Origin: Glandiceps talaboti
Taxonomy: Eukaryota; Hemichordata; Enteropneusta; Spengelidae
Reading direction: 5' to 3'
DNA: 64,000 bases
NCBI RefSeq assembly: GCF_964340395.1
Contig: NC_135549.1
Span: forward strand, 26,235,342 to 26,299,341
Shown here: piece after piece, positions 1 through 36,400 of the stretch
Numbering within the stretch: the first letter of the stretch is position 1
Layout: every line of letters begins with the position of its first letter
Made by a program: the position numbers and the translations under genes
The notes under the pieces: generated by a model
The model's database searches: none
What the model was told of the DNA's origin: nothing
Seen by the model: the letters and a program-made list of their open reading frames with translations, nothing else

Positions 1-54
1 TTGACTGAAATCACATACATTTTATATCACTGGCAGCTTCTTCTTGCATTGTTT

Positions 55-61
<7 letters not shown>
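1..61 (-). CDS. AHCYL1: AHCYL terminal exon: last codons, stop and start of 3' UTR
   Basis: On the minus strand a pyrimidine-rich acceptor ending in CAG lies just above position 61. The exon supplies the last base of a split Arg codon, then TAC (Tyr), then the stop TAA at 57-55. This rebuilds the family's C-terminal NYYRY. The rest of the exon (54-1) is 3' UTR and continues outside the window, so the poly(A) site is not visible. Confidence 0.85.
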
Positions 62-24461
<24,400 letters not shown>

Positions 24462-24640
24462 CTGTAAGGGGAACAAATTGAAAAATCATATTATAAGTAA
24501 GACAAAAGATTTTGGAATGGCAGGAATCTGGATTTCTATACATCGTACTACTAGTATACAGGAAATATAATACATTCCAAGATTTGTATTTAACACCTAC
24601 ATGTACATGTACACTAGGAAGTCAGATTAACATGTAGCTA

Positions 24641-24940
24641 AGTGAATAGTTAGTTTCCTCGACAATTCATTTCCAGTGATCTAACACTACCACCTTGTAC
24701 GTAGTATACAAATTGTAAGTGCCCTGGACTATCGCTACGCAGATTTAGCAAAGTGAACACTTTCAGCGACAGTTTTTCTATTGATTTCCATTGGTCTAAA
24801 AGACTACATGCACATGTACCACCTCATAAGTAGTGTACATTCATAGTATCCTTGGACTACTGCCAGTCAAATTTAGCCAAGTGAACTGTTTCAGCAACAG
24901 TTTTCTATTGATTTCCATAGGTACAACGTACAGACGATCA
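24641..24940. repeat. ~150-bp imperfect tandem duplication
   Basis: The order aagtgaa, ttcagcgacagtttt, ctattgatttccattgg, ccacct, tagtgtaca and ggacta is repeated with about 20% change. Confidence 0.6.
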
Positions 24941-25081
24941 CCTTATAATTTTGGCTACTGCTCTGTATTTCAACCCTGCACTCAAGAATTACATGTACTG
25001 AAAACAAGAAGTACCGGTACTGTACACTAAATTTGACAGATATTTTACTACAAATCACGTCAGTGTTTTTGCTACATGTAT

Positions 25082-25265
25082 GGTTGGGGAACTCCGGTAA
25101 CAGAACGGGAGAAAGGGGTAAAAATGGCTCCGTTTCCCCTTAGAGTCGCTGGTAATTTTGTTTGGGAACCCAGCTACATGTACATGTGACATGACATGGG
25201 AACTCCCCCCCCCCCCAATTTTACCTACTTACATGTACATGTACCATCCTTAACAAAAACACTGA
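25082..25265 (+). repeat. Dispersed repeat, copy 1
   Basis: ggttggggaactccggtaac, gggagaaaggggtaaaaatg and the later gggaact match the sequence at 31205-31365 in the same orientation. Unknown family. Confidence 0.6.
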
Positions 25266-25545
25266 CACATGCTGTTTTAATTGGCAATCAGTTCTTTGTT
25301 TGAAGACTGCATAACATCCTTTGACATGACAACCAGAAACTCAAGAATTCTTCTTCATAGTCATTAGATACGTTTCATCATATGTAGTACACATGTACAT
25401 GTAGATTTGTACATGTATATTGTACTAAATGGCACTCTTCTGTGGCATATTCTTCTCTATTTATTTTTTATTTCTATGTAAGTACTTGATTTTGAAACAC
25501 AATTTATACAATTGTATTACAAAGTGTAGCAGAAGAAATAATAGC

Positions 25546-25568
25546 GGGGGGGGGGGGGGGGGGGGGGG
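25546..25568 (+). repeat. G23 homopolymer
   Basis: A second long G run in the proposed AHCYL intron 1. It is likely to be length-variable. Confidence 0.9.
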
Positions 25569-26575
25569 AATACACATCCAATTCATTCACAACCCAATCT
25601 CATGACAGAGAAATGAAATGACACAAGGACATTTATACTATTGACTTTATTGAAATCAACATTAGAATCCAATGACATAAAGTTAAAGGCAAATCCCTGG
25701 TAGCCAAGGTAGAAATCGATCACCTGACCAATGTACACATGTACCTGTTCATGTACATTCTCAAATCTGTTTCAAAAGTCTCAATTCAGCATATCAAATC
25801 TAGATGCCCATCACAAACAAGTACAAATGTACTTAGTTTATAAAGGAAAGTAACAACCCTGTATGGACAAATGGCTGACATACATGTACATGTACAATGT
25901 ATGCTGATACTCACAACATTTAGCAGATACAAATGTAGTGTCTGCCTTGTAACTGTTTGAAAATGAGCATATACCGTTAACATGTAGTCGGTCCATGTAG
26001 GAGGAAGTGATCCCACTGGTGACACAAATGGGAAACGTTCTATAGTAGTAGTACACATCAAAAATAGTAAATAAAGTAATGGATCTCTTTGCCACATTAG
26101 TTTTTAATTGGATTGGGTTCATTTACTTTTTAGAACGATTTTCACCTCACTGATATTATTCATGCATGTACCTCTCTAATTAGCAGCTATTATCAGCTAT
26201 TATCAATATCACTAGTATCACCCACTAATAGTGTCCTATTGAGTATTGTCTAATACTCAGTCTAGACAATCTACATGTACATGTATGTACACGTATGTAC
26301 ACATCAAAGGCTTTGTTCAAAGAATTAACAGACATGGCAAATTCCAGACAGTATTGTTTTCCAGTTAACATACTGGCTATTATCACATTATAAACTTATA
26401 TAACATCATAATATTTACATGTACATCTTACATACTATCATAGGCAGTCATCAAGTATCATATTTGTGTTGATTTTATAATTGAATTCTGCCTTGAAATG
26501 TACACAAAATCTCTAATAAAATTGTGACATGGACAAGTTTTTGTATGCAAACTTTTCCTGGTCTTGAATTCAACA

Positions 26576-26681
26576 GTAGCTTGGAATCCATGCAGATGGG
26601 GAATTGTAAATTTTGATTTTCCTCCTCACATGATGGGAAAACCAAAATGCAAAATCCCCATCGGCATGGATTCCAGGCTAC
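26576..26681. mobile_element. 106-bp foldback element
   Basis: Arms of about 47 bp: gtagcttggaatccatgcag at the left and, inverted, gtagcctggaatccatgccg at the right, with a short loop. A lone end (catggattccaggctac) is found near 28480, so this is a dispersed family. Confidence 0.8.
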
Positions 26682-29600
26682 ACTACACATCAACAGTAAT
26701 TTTTGGGTGCATCATAAAGTTACAAATGTATGCAATCATAAATTATGTAATCACTTATTCATGTTATATATGATACAAGGCCATTCAACATATATCATAA
26801 CTACCCAGTGATAATTCAACACGATTCAAAAATAGATTTCTAGAATCAACGTACATTCGAATTTGTAATTGTATGACATCTTCCGATAAAATGAAATTAG
26901 AACAAACAAAATCATTCCGATATATACATGTACTTAAGTTAAATACATGCATTCCATGATTTTCTAACTGATCATTATTAATAATACTAAATCACTGTGT
27001 ACAGTTGTGAAACTTAAGAATTTAAAAGTAATATTATGGCACATTGATCTCCAAGTTTAGTCATGTACCTAGTACATTGTAACCTAGGAGTTCTATTAAA
27101 ATTAACACTGGAGATAATGAGGTTCATATAAGGAATTGCTTCATTAGCAGCTAAATCATTCTCGCAAACCAGGGTTATTATTTCTTCCTCTACACTTTGA
27201 AATAAAAGTAGGGACCGTCTCATTAAGAAAAGTACTGTAAAACAGTCATGGTTTGCAACGATGCAGCTAAATTGGCCAATTATTTATGTAATTATACCGG
27301 ACATTCTATCTCATTCTGAAAGCTCAATCATTAATTTATATTAGTGTGTTTAATATTGAAAGCAATGAGATAATATAATTCTATCATTATACATTATACA
27401 TGTATGTACATTTTAACATTACGAAAGTACATTGTGTACTTGGACGAGTATTTTGAGTCATTCAGTGCCGTAACACTAACAGTCTAATGTATAAAATGTA
27501 ACTGTTCCATCCAAATCAAATCAAAATGGACATACAATTACAAGGGGAAGAACATTGGACTGACTGTTGACTGAATTTTGGCCTTCCTCCAACATACAGA
27601 TGTATATTGTGTAAGTGTGAATGATTTTATTGGGCTAGGGTACAGTGACAATGAATGCATAATTTAGACCAAGTACCTGAGAAGGTTTAATTAAGCCCAG
27701 ATACCCCAGATACATGTAAAAAACATTGGGCAGACTCAAACTAATGGTTGTGGACAATTTTGAATTGACTGGTTCTTTAAGACATGGGTATTGACCTAAA
27801 CATGGGCAGACACTGATCAAAAGAGACCTGAGTGTCAAATCCCCATTTGGGAAGATTAGGTGGTCTAAACCCCACTTAGTCCAGAGACTTGGATAACAGA
27901 TTGTGAAAGTAAAAGTTTGTGAGTTAAAACCTCCTTGACAGCACTTCCAAAGACTACTTTGCATATAGTGAAAAATCCAATACGACGACATAATGTTCTA
28001 TGGCACTGAACAAAAACAATAATAGTAGATCATAGTCAAAATTAGAAAGCTCTTGCAAACAGATGCGTCTTAAATATCCTTCTTGAATTTATCAACAGTG
28101 GGTGCTGAGGGAAGTTCAAGTGGTACACTGATCCATAAAAGGAGTGCTACATGACAAAGTACACAAAAGCCAGATACATGCTTACAGTACTACTAGTAGT
28201 ACTATAGTATAGAGAACCCCATTTCACATTTTCACCATAACCAGCAAAGACTAAAGAGTGGACCAGGTGTTCTCACTTACACTATATTTACAAAGCCCTG
28301 ACTTCAACAATCTACAATTCGAAAAAATATGACTGTTCGAAAAGATGAAAGGGCCATGGACTGATAACACATTGTAAATGAAGTATCACAACACACAAAC
28401 CCCATTCATACATAGATTACATCTACATGTACGTTATTCCATCAAAAATGTATTTCCTGTAAAAACAGGCCAGCCTATACATGGATTCCAGGCTACTGAG
28501 TGTACCAGTATTTAGTTAAACTTTCAATGGTCCGTTTCCATTGTATGAAGTCTCACAAGTAACTGTTCCCACATTGTGTACTCACTGTACTTCACTTTGT
28601 ATGCTAATTAGGTGACAGAAAGTAGTGTACACACATATCCAGTACATACTGGTTGACTAGAGGTCGGTGACCATCATGTCATTGTTCAACACACATACAT
28701 ACATGTACTGAAAGAAAGACATTGAAAACACCATGTGCTTCACCAGATTCTGTGTCTCCATCAACTGTCATTTTTCAATTTTCAAAGTTTTAAAAGGCTA
28801 AGGTTGCTATTTTAGGTTTGTCTTATCATTGGAGCCATGAGGATTTTTACACATGTATCAAGCACTATTCATTTGTTCTTGATCATTTTTTTTCTATAGC
28901 TCTGGCAGAGAACTGCATGTTCGCCACTCCTAAATGTTAATCCTATCTTGAATTGAGTCATTAGATAACCAGTCCAGATATTAGTAATATTACAGCGAAT
29001 TTCTCATTACCGTGCAGCTTTTCTGTTTGATACAACCACACAGAAACCAATAAGAAACTGGACATGCTACGCTTGAAGATAGCAAGATTGAATGAGCAAA
29101 TTAAAACATTTTCATTTAAGATTAACACTGGTTTTTAGAGTCTGACAAATGTGATAGCAATTACCACTATTAAACAAGGAAAATAACTTACAACAATTAC
29201 ATCATCTTTATACAAATTAATTTTAAAAATGCTGAAAATTTTCTGATTTATCAGAAATAAAACTGTAGCTGATATGAAGAGCCAGGCAACCAGCAGGCAT
29301 TGCTTATAAATGCCACTGTATGCAGTGTTTTGTATGAAGGCAGCCATAGTATTATTTATCTACCTTTTACTTTACTCTACACAGTACAATGAAAATTCAT
29401 ATTCATAACACTAGTGCTTCTACCTGTATACGCATACAAATATAGTTGTAATACACTGTTACACAGAATATTCATAACATGTTACCTCTAGTAACAGTTA
29501 TCATGCAACTTATGGTCCTGGTTGCTAATGTGATAAGAGGTCTCTGCCGTGTGCCTACCACAGAAGTACAAATGTACACAGATATTAAAAACATTTCTGA

Positions 29601-31204
29601 ACTTCATACTTTGGGGCTCCTTTGAGTTCAAATTCTCTTATCAAATATTCAGTTCTGGAATTAAAGGGGGGGGGGGGGGTCCAAATGCTTGGATAGTCTT
29701 GTAAGTATTTTTCAGGAAACACTGTAACATTGCCAATGGGGAAAATTTGGAAAACTTGTATAAATTTCCATTGCTTGAAATCATAGTACAAGTACGGTAG
29801 AGAAACCTCTAAAAAATATACCTACATGTAGGCTAGGGCACTGGATTTGATTTTTATCTACTTGCCCTTACAACACTATGGATAATAATACTTCCTGAAT
29901 TGAAACTAATTACAACATTTCACAACATGCATTTGTACTTTAGTGTACAGGCTATCCATGGCCCATGGGTTTGAACATCTTTTATTCCAAAGCCACTGAC
30001 AACCTCTACCAGCACATATACAAATACATGTAGGGTAGGACAGCTAGAGTTCAGGATGTACCTAATTACAAAATTGTACACAAAATTGTAATAATGACAC
30101 AATTATAGCATAATAAAACTATAATTATTTTTTTTTTGCTAAAAATTTTCACATTCAGGTAATGAAGTGCATAAATGTGGCAGAGAACCAGACAAATTGT
30201 AATACATTTCTAGCTTCCAATACATTGTATGACTAAAAGTAAAAAGAAAAAAAAAGAAGCCCGAAAGAAACCAAGCTGAAGATTGAGAGGAAAAGTGGAA
30301 TTTGCAAGAAAGGAAGACTGAATGCACTAGTATAACCTGTACATGTTTCTCACAGCTATGTCTGGTCTTTTCTATGAAAAGTTAAAAAATACAGAACAAC
30401 TCCTAAGCGCAAAAATGAAATAAATTCACAGAAAGTCCCTTTATTTCCTTCATGAATAGATTTTCTACTTTAGGTTTGGTTACATGCAGTGATCCTACAA
30501 AGTTTTGCTTTTTTACATTAAATGAACCAAGGTCACTAGCATGGTGTTTAAACATTAAAATGTCTGTCATGTCTACTAAACTATTTTCAATCAGTGAATA
30601 GGTCATTTGAGGTTGCCAGGCATTGATTTATACGCTGTTGGAATAATAACGCCCATGAATTGAAAGCACCATTATCGGATACAACACATCTTAGCATATA
30701 TGTAGCTAGATGTCAAGGTCAACAACAGAATTAAAACAGTGTACTTGATCTTACTGCCATTGACAATTCACTCAATTATTCAAGTGGAAAGTTCAAAAAA
30801 AAAAAAAAAAAAAAAAAAACCTTCAGGGTAAAATCATCAAAATGGCTACAAGACATCAATAGCTGGCACTTATTCAGCTGACTACAGCAGAAATTCTTTT
30901 CACTAAAATTTCCAATAGTTATTCACTCTTTGGTAGAAAATTTGAAAGAAAATAGCATCCAGGCTTTTCAGGAAGAATTTTCAACGGAATTATCATTCAT
31001 TCCTTTCAGCAAAATTCTGCATGAATTAATTACTCACAATATTCACTTTAAATTTCAAGCTCCCGACATGTACATAGATAAATTAGATGTATGGTGTGCC
31101 TAGACAGGTTGATAGATCGAATTGAATTACTGTGGTTATCTCTATGTGCACGTAATTTGTAAAATTTCTTCGGTTTAGTTTGCCTAGTACAGTGTTTTAG
31201 CTAA

Positions 31205-31365
31205 GGTTTGGGGAACCCCGGTAACAGAAAGGGAGAAAGAGGTAAAAATGTCTGTGTTTCCCATAGAATTTATGGTAATTTTGGTGGGGAACCCCAGTAA
31301 ATGTAAATGATATGGGAACCCCGGTAGATTTTTTTTTTACTTACCACCCTTAAAAAAAACCCACT
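31205..31365 (+). repeat. Dispersed repeat, copy 2
   Basis: ggtttggggaaccccggtaa, gggagaaagaggtaaaaatg and acttaccacccttaa match 25082-25265. It lies about 440 bases outside the left end of the large transposon. Confidence 0.6.
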
Positions 31366-33237
31366 GGAGTATTGAATCAGCGCTTCTCTGTCCTTTCAAA
31401 TTGTTTATGTACACATGTAGTGGTGAGTGTGTGAATATCTTCACTTTCAATTCTGCATATGTAAAATTGTTGATACATGTAACTTGATATAAATAACTGC
31501 CCTAAAAAAGATAAGAGACCTAAAAAACACAGAAGAACTCCTTCACACCACACACCTGTATCACAGCATTTATTTTTCACACAATGAATAAACAGAAACT
31601 CTTCTCTCTTTTTTTTTGTCTAACCTAGAAGAGATTTTGCTAACGGTATTGGTGATAACTGAACTTGTTGAAGAAGGAAAGGACATGCTGACCTTGGTAT
31701 ATAATATTCCTAATGATACTGTCAGATGTACAAACATGTAGATACAGTATCTGAAATGTAAATCAATCCCTATGCAGTCACACAGCTGTCATAAGTAACA
31801 ATAATAGGGAGGCCCATAGTGGAAAAAAGGGTAATTTTGGGGTTTCTTCACTTTTTAACAGTTAATAAAATCTGAATTACTGGGATCACAAGATTAATAT
31901 TCCTCATAATGAAAATACTGTTATATGTTAGTCTATATGTGTTCTAACTTTTTGTTTGAACAACTTGGAAAAAAAGTTATTTTGGGGCAAACATCACAAA
32001 ATCTATCATTTATACACAGATATAAAGGAAATTTTTGGGTAAATACACATTTCTTTTCATTTTCATTATTTCAACGCTGAAACTTTCAAAATGAGTGTAT
32101 CTTGGCATGAATACATCACTCCAATCTATATTTCGTGGCTAGAATATGAATATGCAAATTTATGCAAATTATTTTGATATAAAAATAACTTTTACACAGT
32201 AAATATAGCCAATTTTAGCCACTGCTGGAGTAAAATCTGGAAGTGTAATGTCTATTCTTTTTGGTCACATCCATTTAGAATGTAAACCTTACTGAGAATA
32301 AGTAAAGTTTATAAATACTTGAAATTAACTTTATGGAATAAATTGAGTTGAAAATTGACAAAAACTTAGTTTTTGGCAACTTTTCAGGGTAGCAAATAAA
32401 AACATGACAATTTAAGACATACATTGACTCCAACCTGAACAAGTGAACTCAGTTTTATTTGCACATAGCTGTTTACAAAGTTATTGATATCACAAATAAT
32501 TAAAGCTCACACAACCAGAAATAGAGTTAGTGTGTTAAATTCAATTTAAAAAATGCAAAAAATCAATTTTGTCACAATTTCGCGATATCTGCAATAAAAA
32601 GTCAAATTTCCAATCTGTACTGCTTCATCACATTTGTTGTTATGATTTTGACATGGTGAAACATTTCACAAAGTTGCTATGGGGGTCAATAATCAAATTG
32701 TCATTTTTTAATAAGAAATAAAGCACCTGCAAATATGTCATGTTGAATGTTGTGAATGGTGCATCATGGGAAATACAGCAATAAATATGAACCCATCACT
32801 AAATTGTAAACAATCTCGCATTGATTGTAACTACAAATAACACATTTAGTTACCAAGTTCCTTTAGAGTTGATTATTCTATCAAGATAAGGTATTACAGT
32901 AACTACAAACAATCCCACTGTCCTTTGCATAGCACGTTCAGTTGCGCTTGGAAGCTACCTATTGTCAAAACCCTAATAATTAGTAGTATAAAATATATAC
33001 AAACATCAAAGCACTTAGACTGCATGTTTCTATTTGTAGATATTGTTACATAAATTGTGGTACCAAATCAGGTATAGTAATTAATTTACAGGAAAGCTAT
33101 TGATGTATGGCTATAATTATCCAATACAATAAAACTTATAAAGTCACATTATGCAAATGATCAGAGTTGATAAATTGTGGTACCAATTGTGGTATCAGTC
33201 TACTGTTTGCGATAACATTGGAATCTGTTTTCAAACA

Positions 33238-33243
33238 TTTAAT
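33238..33243 (-). terminator. Candidate poly(A) signal of the transposase-like gene
   Basis: ATTAAA on the minus strand, about 175 bases after the stop codon. No other canonical signal is nearer. The cleavage site is not determined. Confidence 0.35.
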
Positions 33244-33415
33244 GTTCATTATTCAACAAGCATGGCATTCATTCGTTCACTCATGGTAACCTACCAATGG
33301 GTGTGATTTCACAAGGCTACTGTGAAGGTGAATCTAGTGATTTACCAGAGAACACACCGATGAGTGTATAGTTTACCAGCAGTAAAACAGCAATTATGTA
33401 CATCAAGTATTTAAA

Positions 33416-36400
33416 TTAGTTGATGTTTTGGACATCCTCCTCGGATGACCCACTGTATACATTATAATTACATGTCTGCTGTTTCAGTTCACTCAACGGT
33501 AAGTGCTCTGATGAAACACTTGATTCATCAGAGCACTTACCATGTTGTGCAATCACACTCAATGGGAAGTGTTCTGTTGAATCACTTGATTCATCTTCAC
33601 GGTTTATATGTTGTGCAATCACACTCAATGGGAAGTGTTCTGTTGAATCACTTGATTCATCTTCACGGTTTATATGTTGTGCAATCACACTCAATGGTAA
33701 GTGTTCTGTTGAATCACTTGATTCATCTTCACGGTTTAAATGTTGTGCAATCACACTCAATGGTAAGTGTTCTGATGAATCACCTGATTCATCTTCACGG
33801 TTTATATGTTGTTCAATAGCACTCAATGGTAAGTCATCATCAGATGAACCTGTTGATACATCAGATATATTACGTCTATGGTTTTGTATGTACATACTTA
33901 ATGGAAGAGCATTCATGGCATCACTGAAGATATTGTTGTTTTTCATGATCAATTCTTTCAAAAGATGTTTTTTCCTATCACGGGTCAATTTACTTCGTCC
34001 ACGCAATTTTTCGGCTGATTCTACATGAACATCTAGATCACCGAGACTTGCCCACAGCTGCAGTTGGTCTGATAAGGCATTAGATGTCATGTTATTTAGT
34101 TTCCTTACATTTGTTACAAATTTTCCATCTCTGAACTTTCTCATTGTCTGTCTCCTTTTTTCTGCCCTTCTCCTCGTTGCCATAGCCAGCTTTCTTTTCT
34201 TCTGTTCACGCCGAGGCTTTTCTTGTTCATACAGACGTTTTAACTGTATTTCTTTTGTCCCCCATTTATTCCGTAACGCTGACGCTCCTTTGCGTGCTGC
34301 AGCACATAATTTCATCTGTTTCTCATACGATTGTTGTTGAAGCCATTGTGCAGGTGCGTCTTGCTTTGCACGTACCATACACTGTAAAGTCAAAGGGTTT
34401 GATGCAGGTGCAACATGTTGCTGTTGTGCAAGAATGCCAAAGTCTTGTTCAACGCGTAGATTGGTAGCATCTCCGACAAGATTAGCTGCTATTTCAGCCT
34501 CTCGAGTTGGTTGGGCATATTCTCCACCAGCTAGATGCTCCATTGCATGGTCTTTCAACTTCTTTGCACCAGCTTCACACATCACTTTCAAAAGCTCACG
34601 AACGCATTGGTCTGTATCCTGTGGTTGCCTGATGACTTCTATGTACCGAGTAAGTGTTTGACATCTTTCTATGTCAGGCCACATACTGGCTGATCCATCA
34701 AATAGGGAAGAGGCATCCTCACTCCACACCATCAACTTGTCATACATATGTTGGTAGTACACATTCATTTCAAGTGGGTTTTTCACTTTCACAGCCATAT
34801 CCATGAGGGGCAAGCACACCTCATAATACAGTATCCCATAGGCTCTTTCTTCCGCCATGACATTCCTATCAAAGTAACCATCGTTAACTGCTGCTTCAAG
34901 TCTATTCAGAGTCCCCTTCTGTTCTCGTTTATCCATGAGATACAGTTGAATCATGTCACGGCCAACAAAGCATGGTATTGCATTATGAAAGAATATCAGA
35001 AACCTGTTACCAACAATAGGTTTGAACAATTTCTGAGCATCGTTATCAAGTTCATCATGAGCAAGAGAAAAACCTTTGAACTCCTTTCCCTGTGCATACT
35101 CTTTCTTACTTTCAGTACAGAGTAACTTATCTGTTGCATAGATGTGGGCTTGGGCACCGATCATACCTCTATTTCCACATTGTTTGTACTTAAGATAGTT
35201 TAAAGCTGACTTGCTCATAGCTGCAGCTACATTTTGACACTTGTGTGCAGCACATGTGAAACCAAAAATCTTGTATTTCTTGGCTTTCTCAGAGTCAGAC
35301 AAATTCTCCCAGTTAGGTTCATGTTCTTGTAAGTCCACTTCTTTCTTCTCTGTTAACAATCTTGTTACTTTAGTTTCTACAATAGCTCTATCTTTCATAT
35401 GTGTTTTGATCTGGCCAAAGTGTACAAAGTCAGGGTTAATGTCAATATCCTGGGCTACTGAATGCAAGTCTGACAAATGTTTTGCTAAATCAGACACAGT
35501 CTTTTCTGCTGTTTCATTTCCAACTGGAGTCATAGACAGTGAAAACACCCTGTCTTTACTCTCACCTACATTTGGACTCAGTATAATTTTATGTGACAAC
35601 CAATGTAGCTGTCCCTTTGTTGTGTGATCACTCTGGTAAGCTATATTCTTGTTAGCTGAATTCGACCAGTTTATTAGTCCTTTTATTGTTGCCAAGTGTC
35701 CAGCCTCAATTTTCATCCGCTGTGCAGTGGTTCTTTTAGGTAATTTAAGTCTTTCTGTATTGACGCTAGTCAAATTGGTCAAAACAGATCTAACAACAGG
35801 CTCTATTATATTAGATGAAACCCCCAAAGTCAGTAAGTGATAATAGGTAAGGCGCACTTCTGGTTTGTACACCCCTCCATCTTGTGTTTCTATGTTTTGT
35901 AATTCTGATATTCTCTGCTGTAGAATTTCTTCCTTATCTTGTCTTCCTTTCAATTGTGCCTCCAGTTCATCCACTATACCTTCAAAGAAAACAACTGCAG
36001 CATTTTCTCTATCGCTGACTTCATCCATTTTCACTTCTGCACACTTTATTCTTTCTTTCAAATCAAGGATATCTTTCTCTCTTCTATTCAGTGTTTTCTT
36101 CAAATTCTGATTTTGTACTTTCAAAGTTTTGACAACAGTCTTGATCTTCTTAGCTTTCTTTACTTGTTTTTCTTTGCTATCTGCTACATCCATCATAATG
36201 TTAGCAGTGTCCTTCCATGTTGCTGCTTCTTTTGATTTCACTTCCAACTTTTTGTGAAGGTTGTTTAATTCTTTTCTTGCTTGTCTGTGTGCCTTTTCTA
36301 CTGCTTTTTGTGTTGTTTTTTCAACAATATTTAGTGCTTCTTGTTTCTCTTGCATTAAATTTCTAATTTTTACTCCAACTAAACTTTCTAATTTTTTCTT

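Larger units (their letters stand above)
24480..31797. other. AHCYL intron 1, part below the transposon
   Basis: Long noncoding stretch. It holds the repeats listed at 24.6, 25.1, 25.5, 26.6 and 31.2 kb and a poly(A) run at 30796-30819. Short frames here show no domain or splice context that I could support as exons. Confidence 0.5.

Noticed and set aside
24462-24476. A start codon just before AHCYL exon 2
   Set aside because: No ATG is present there. The sequence is a typical cccttacag acceptor, and the family has an upstream exon with a phase 0 junction at this point.
33445-33819. Plus-strand frame with repeated VQSHSM units
   Set aside because: It is the antisense of the 66-bp coding repeat of the transposase-like gene.
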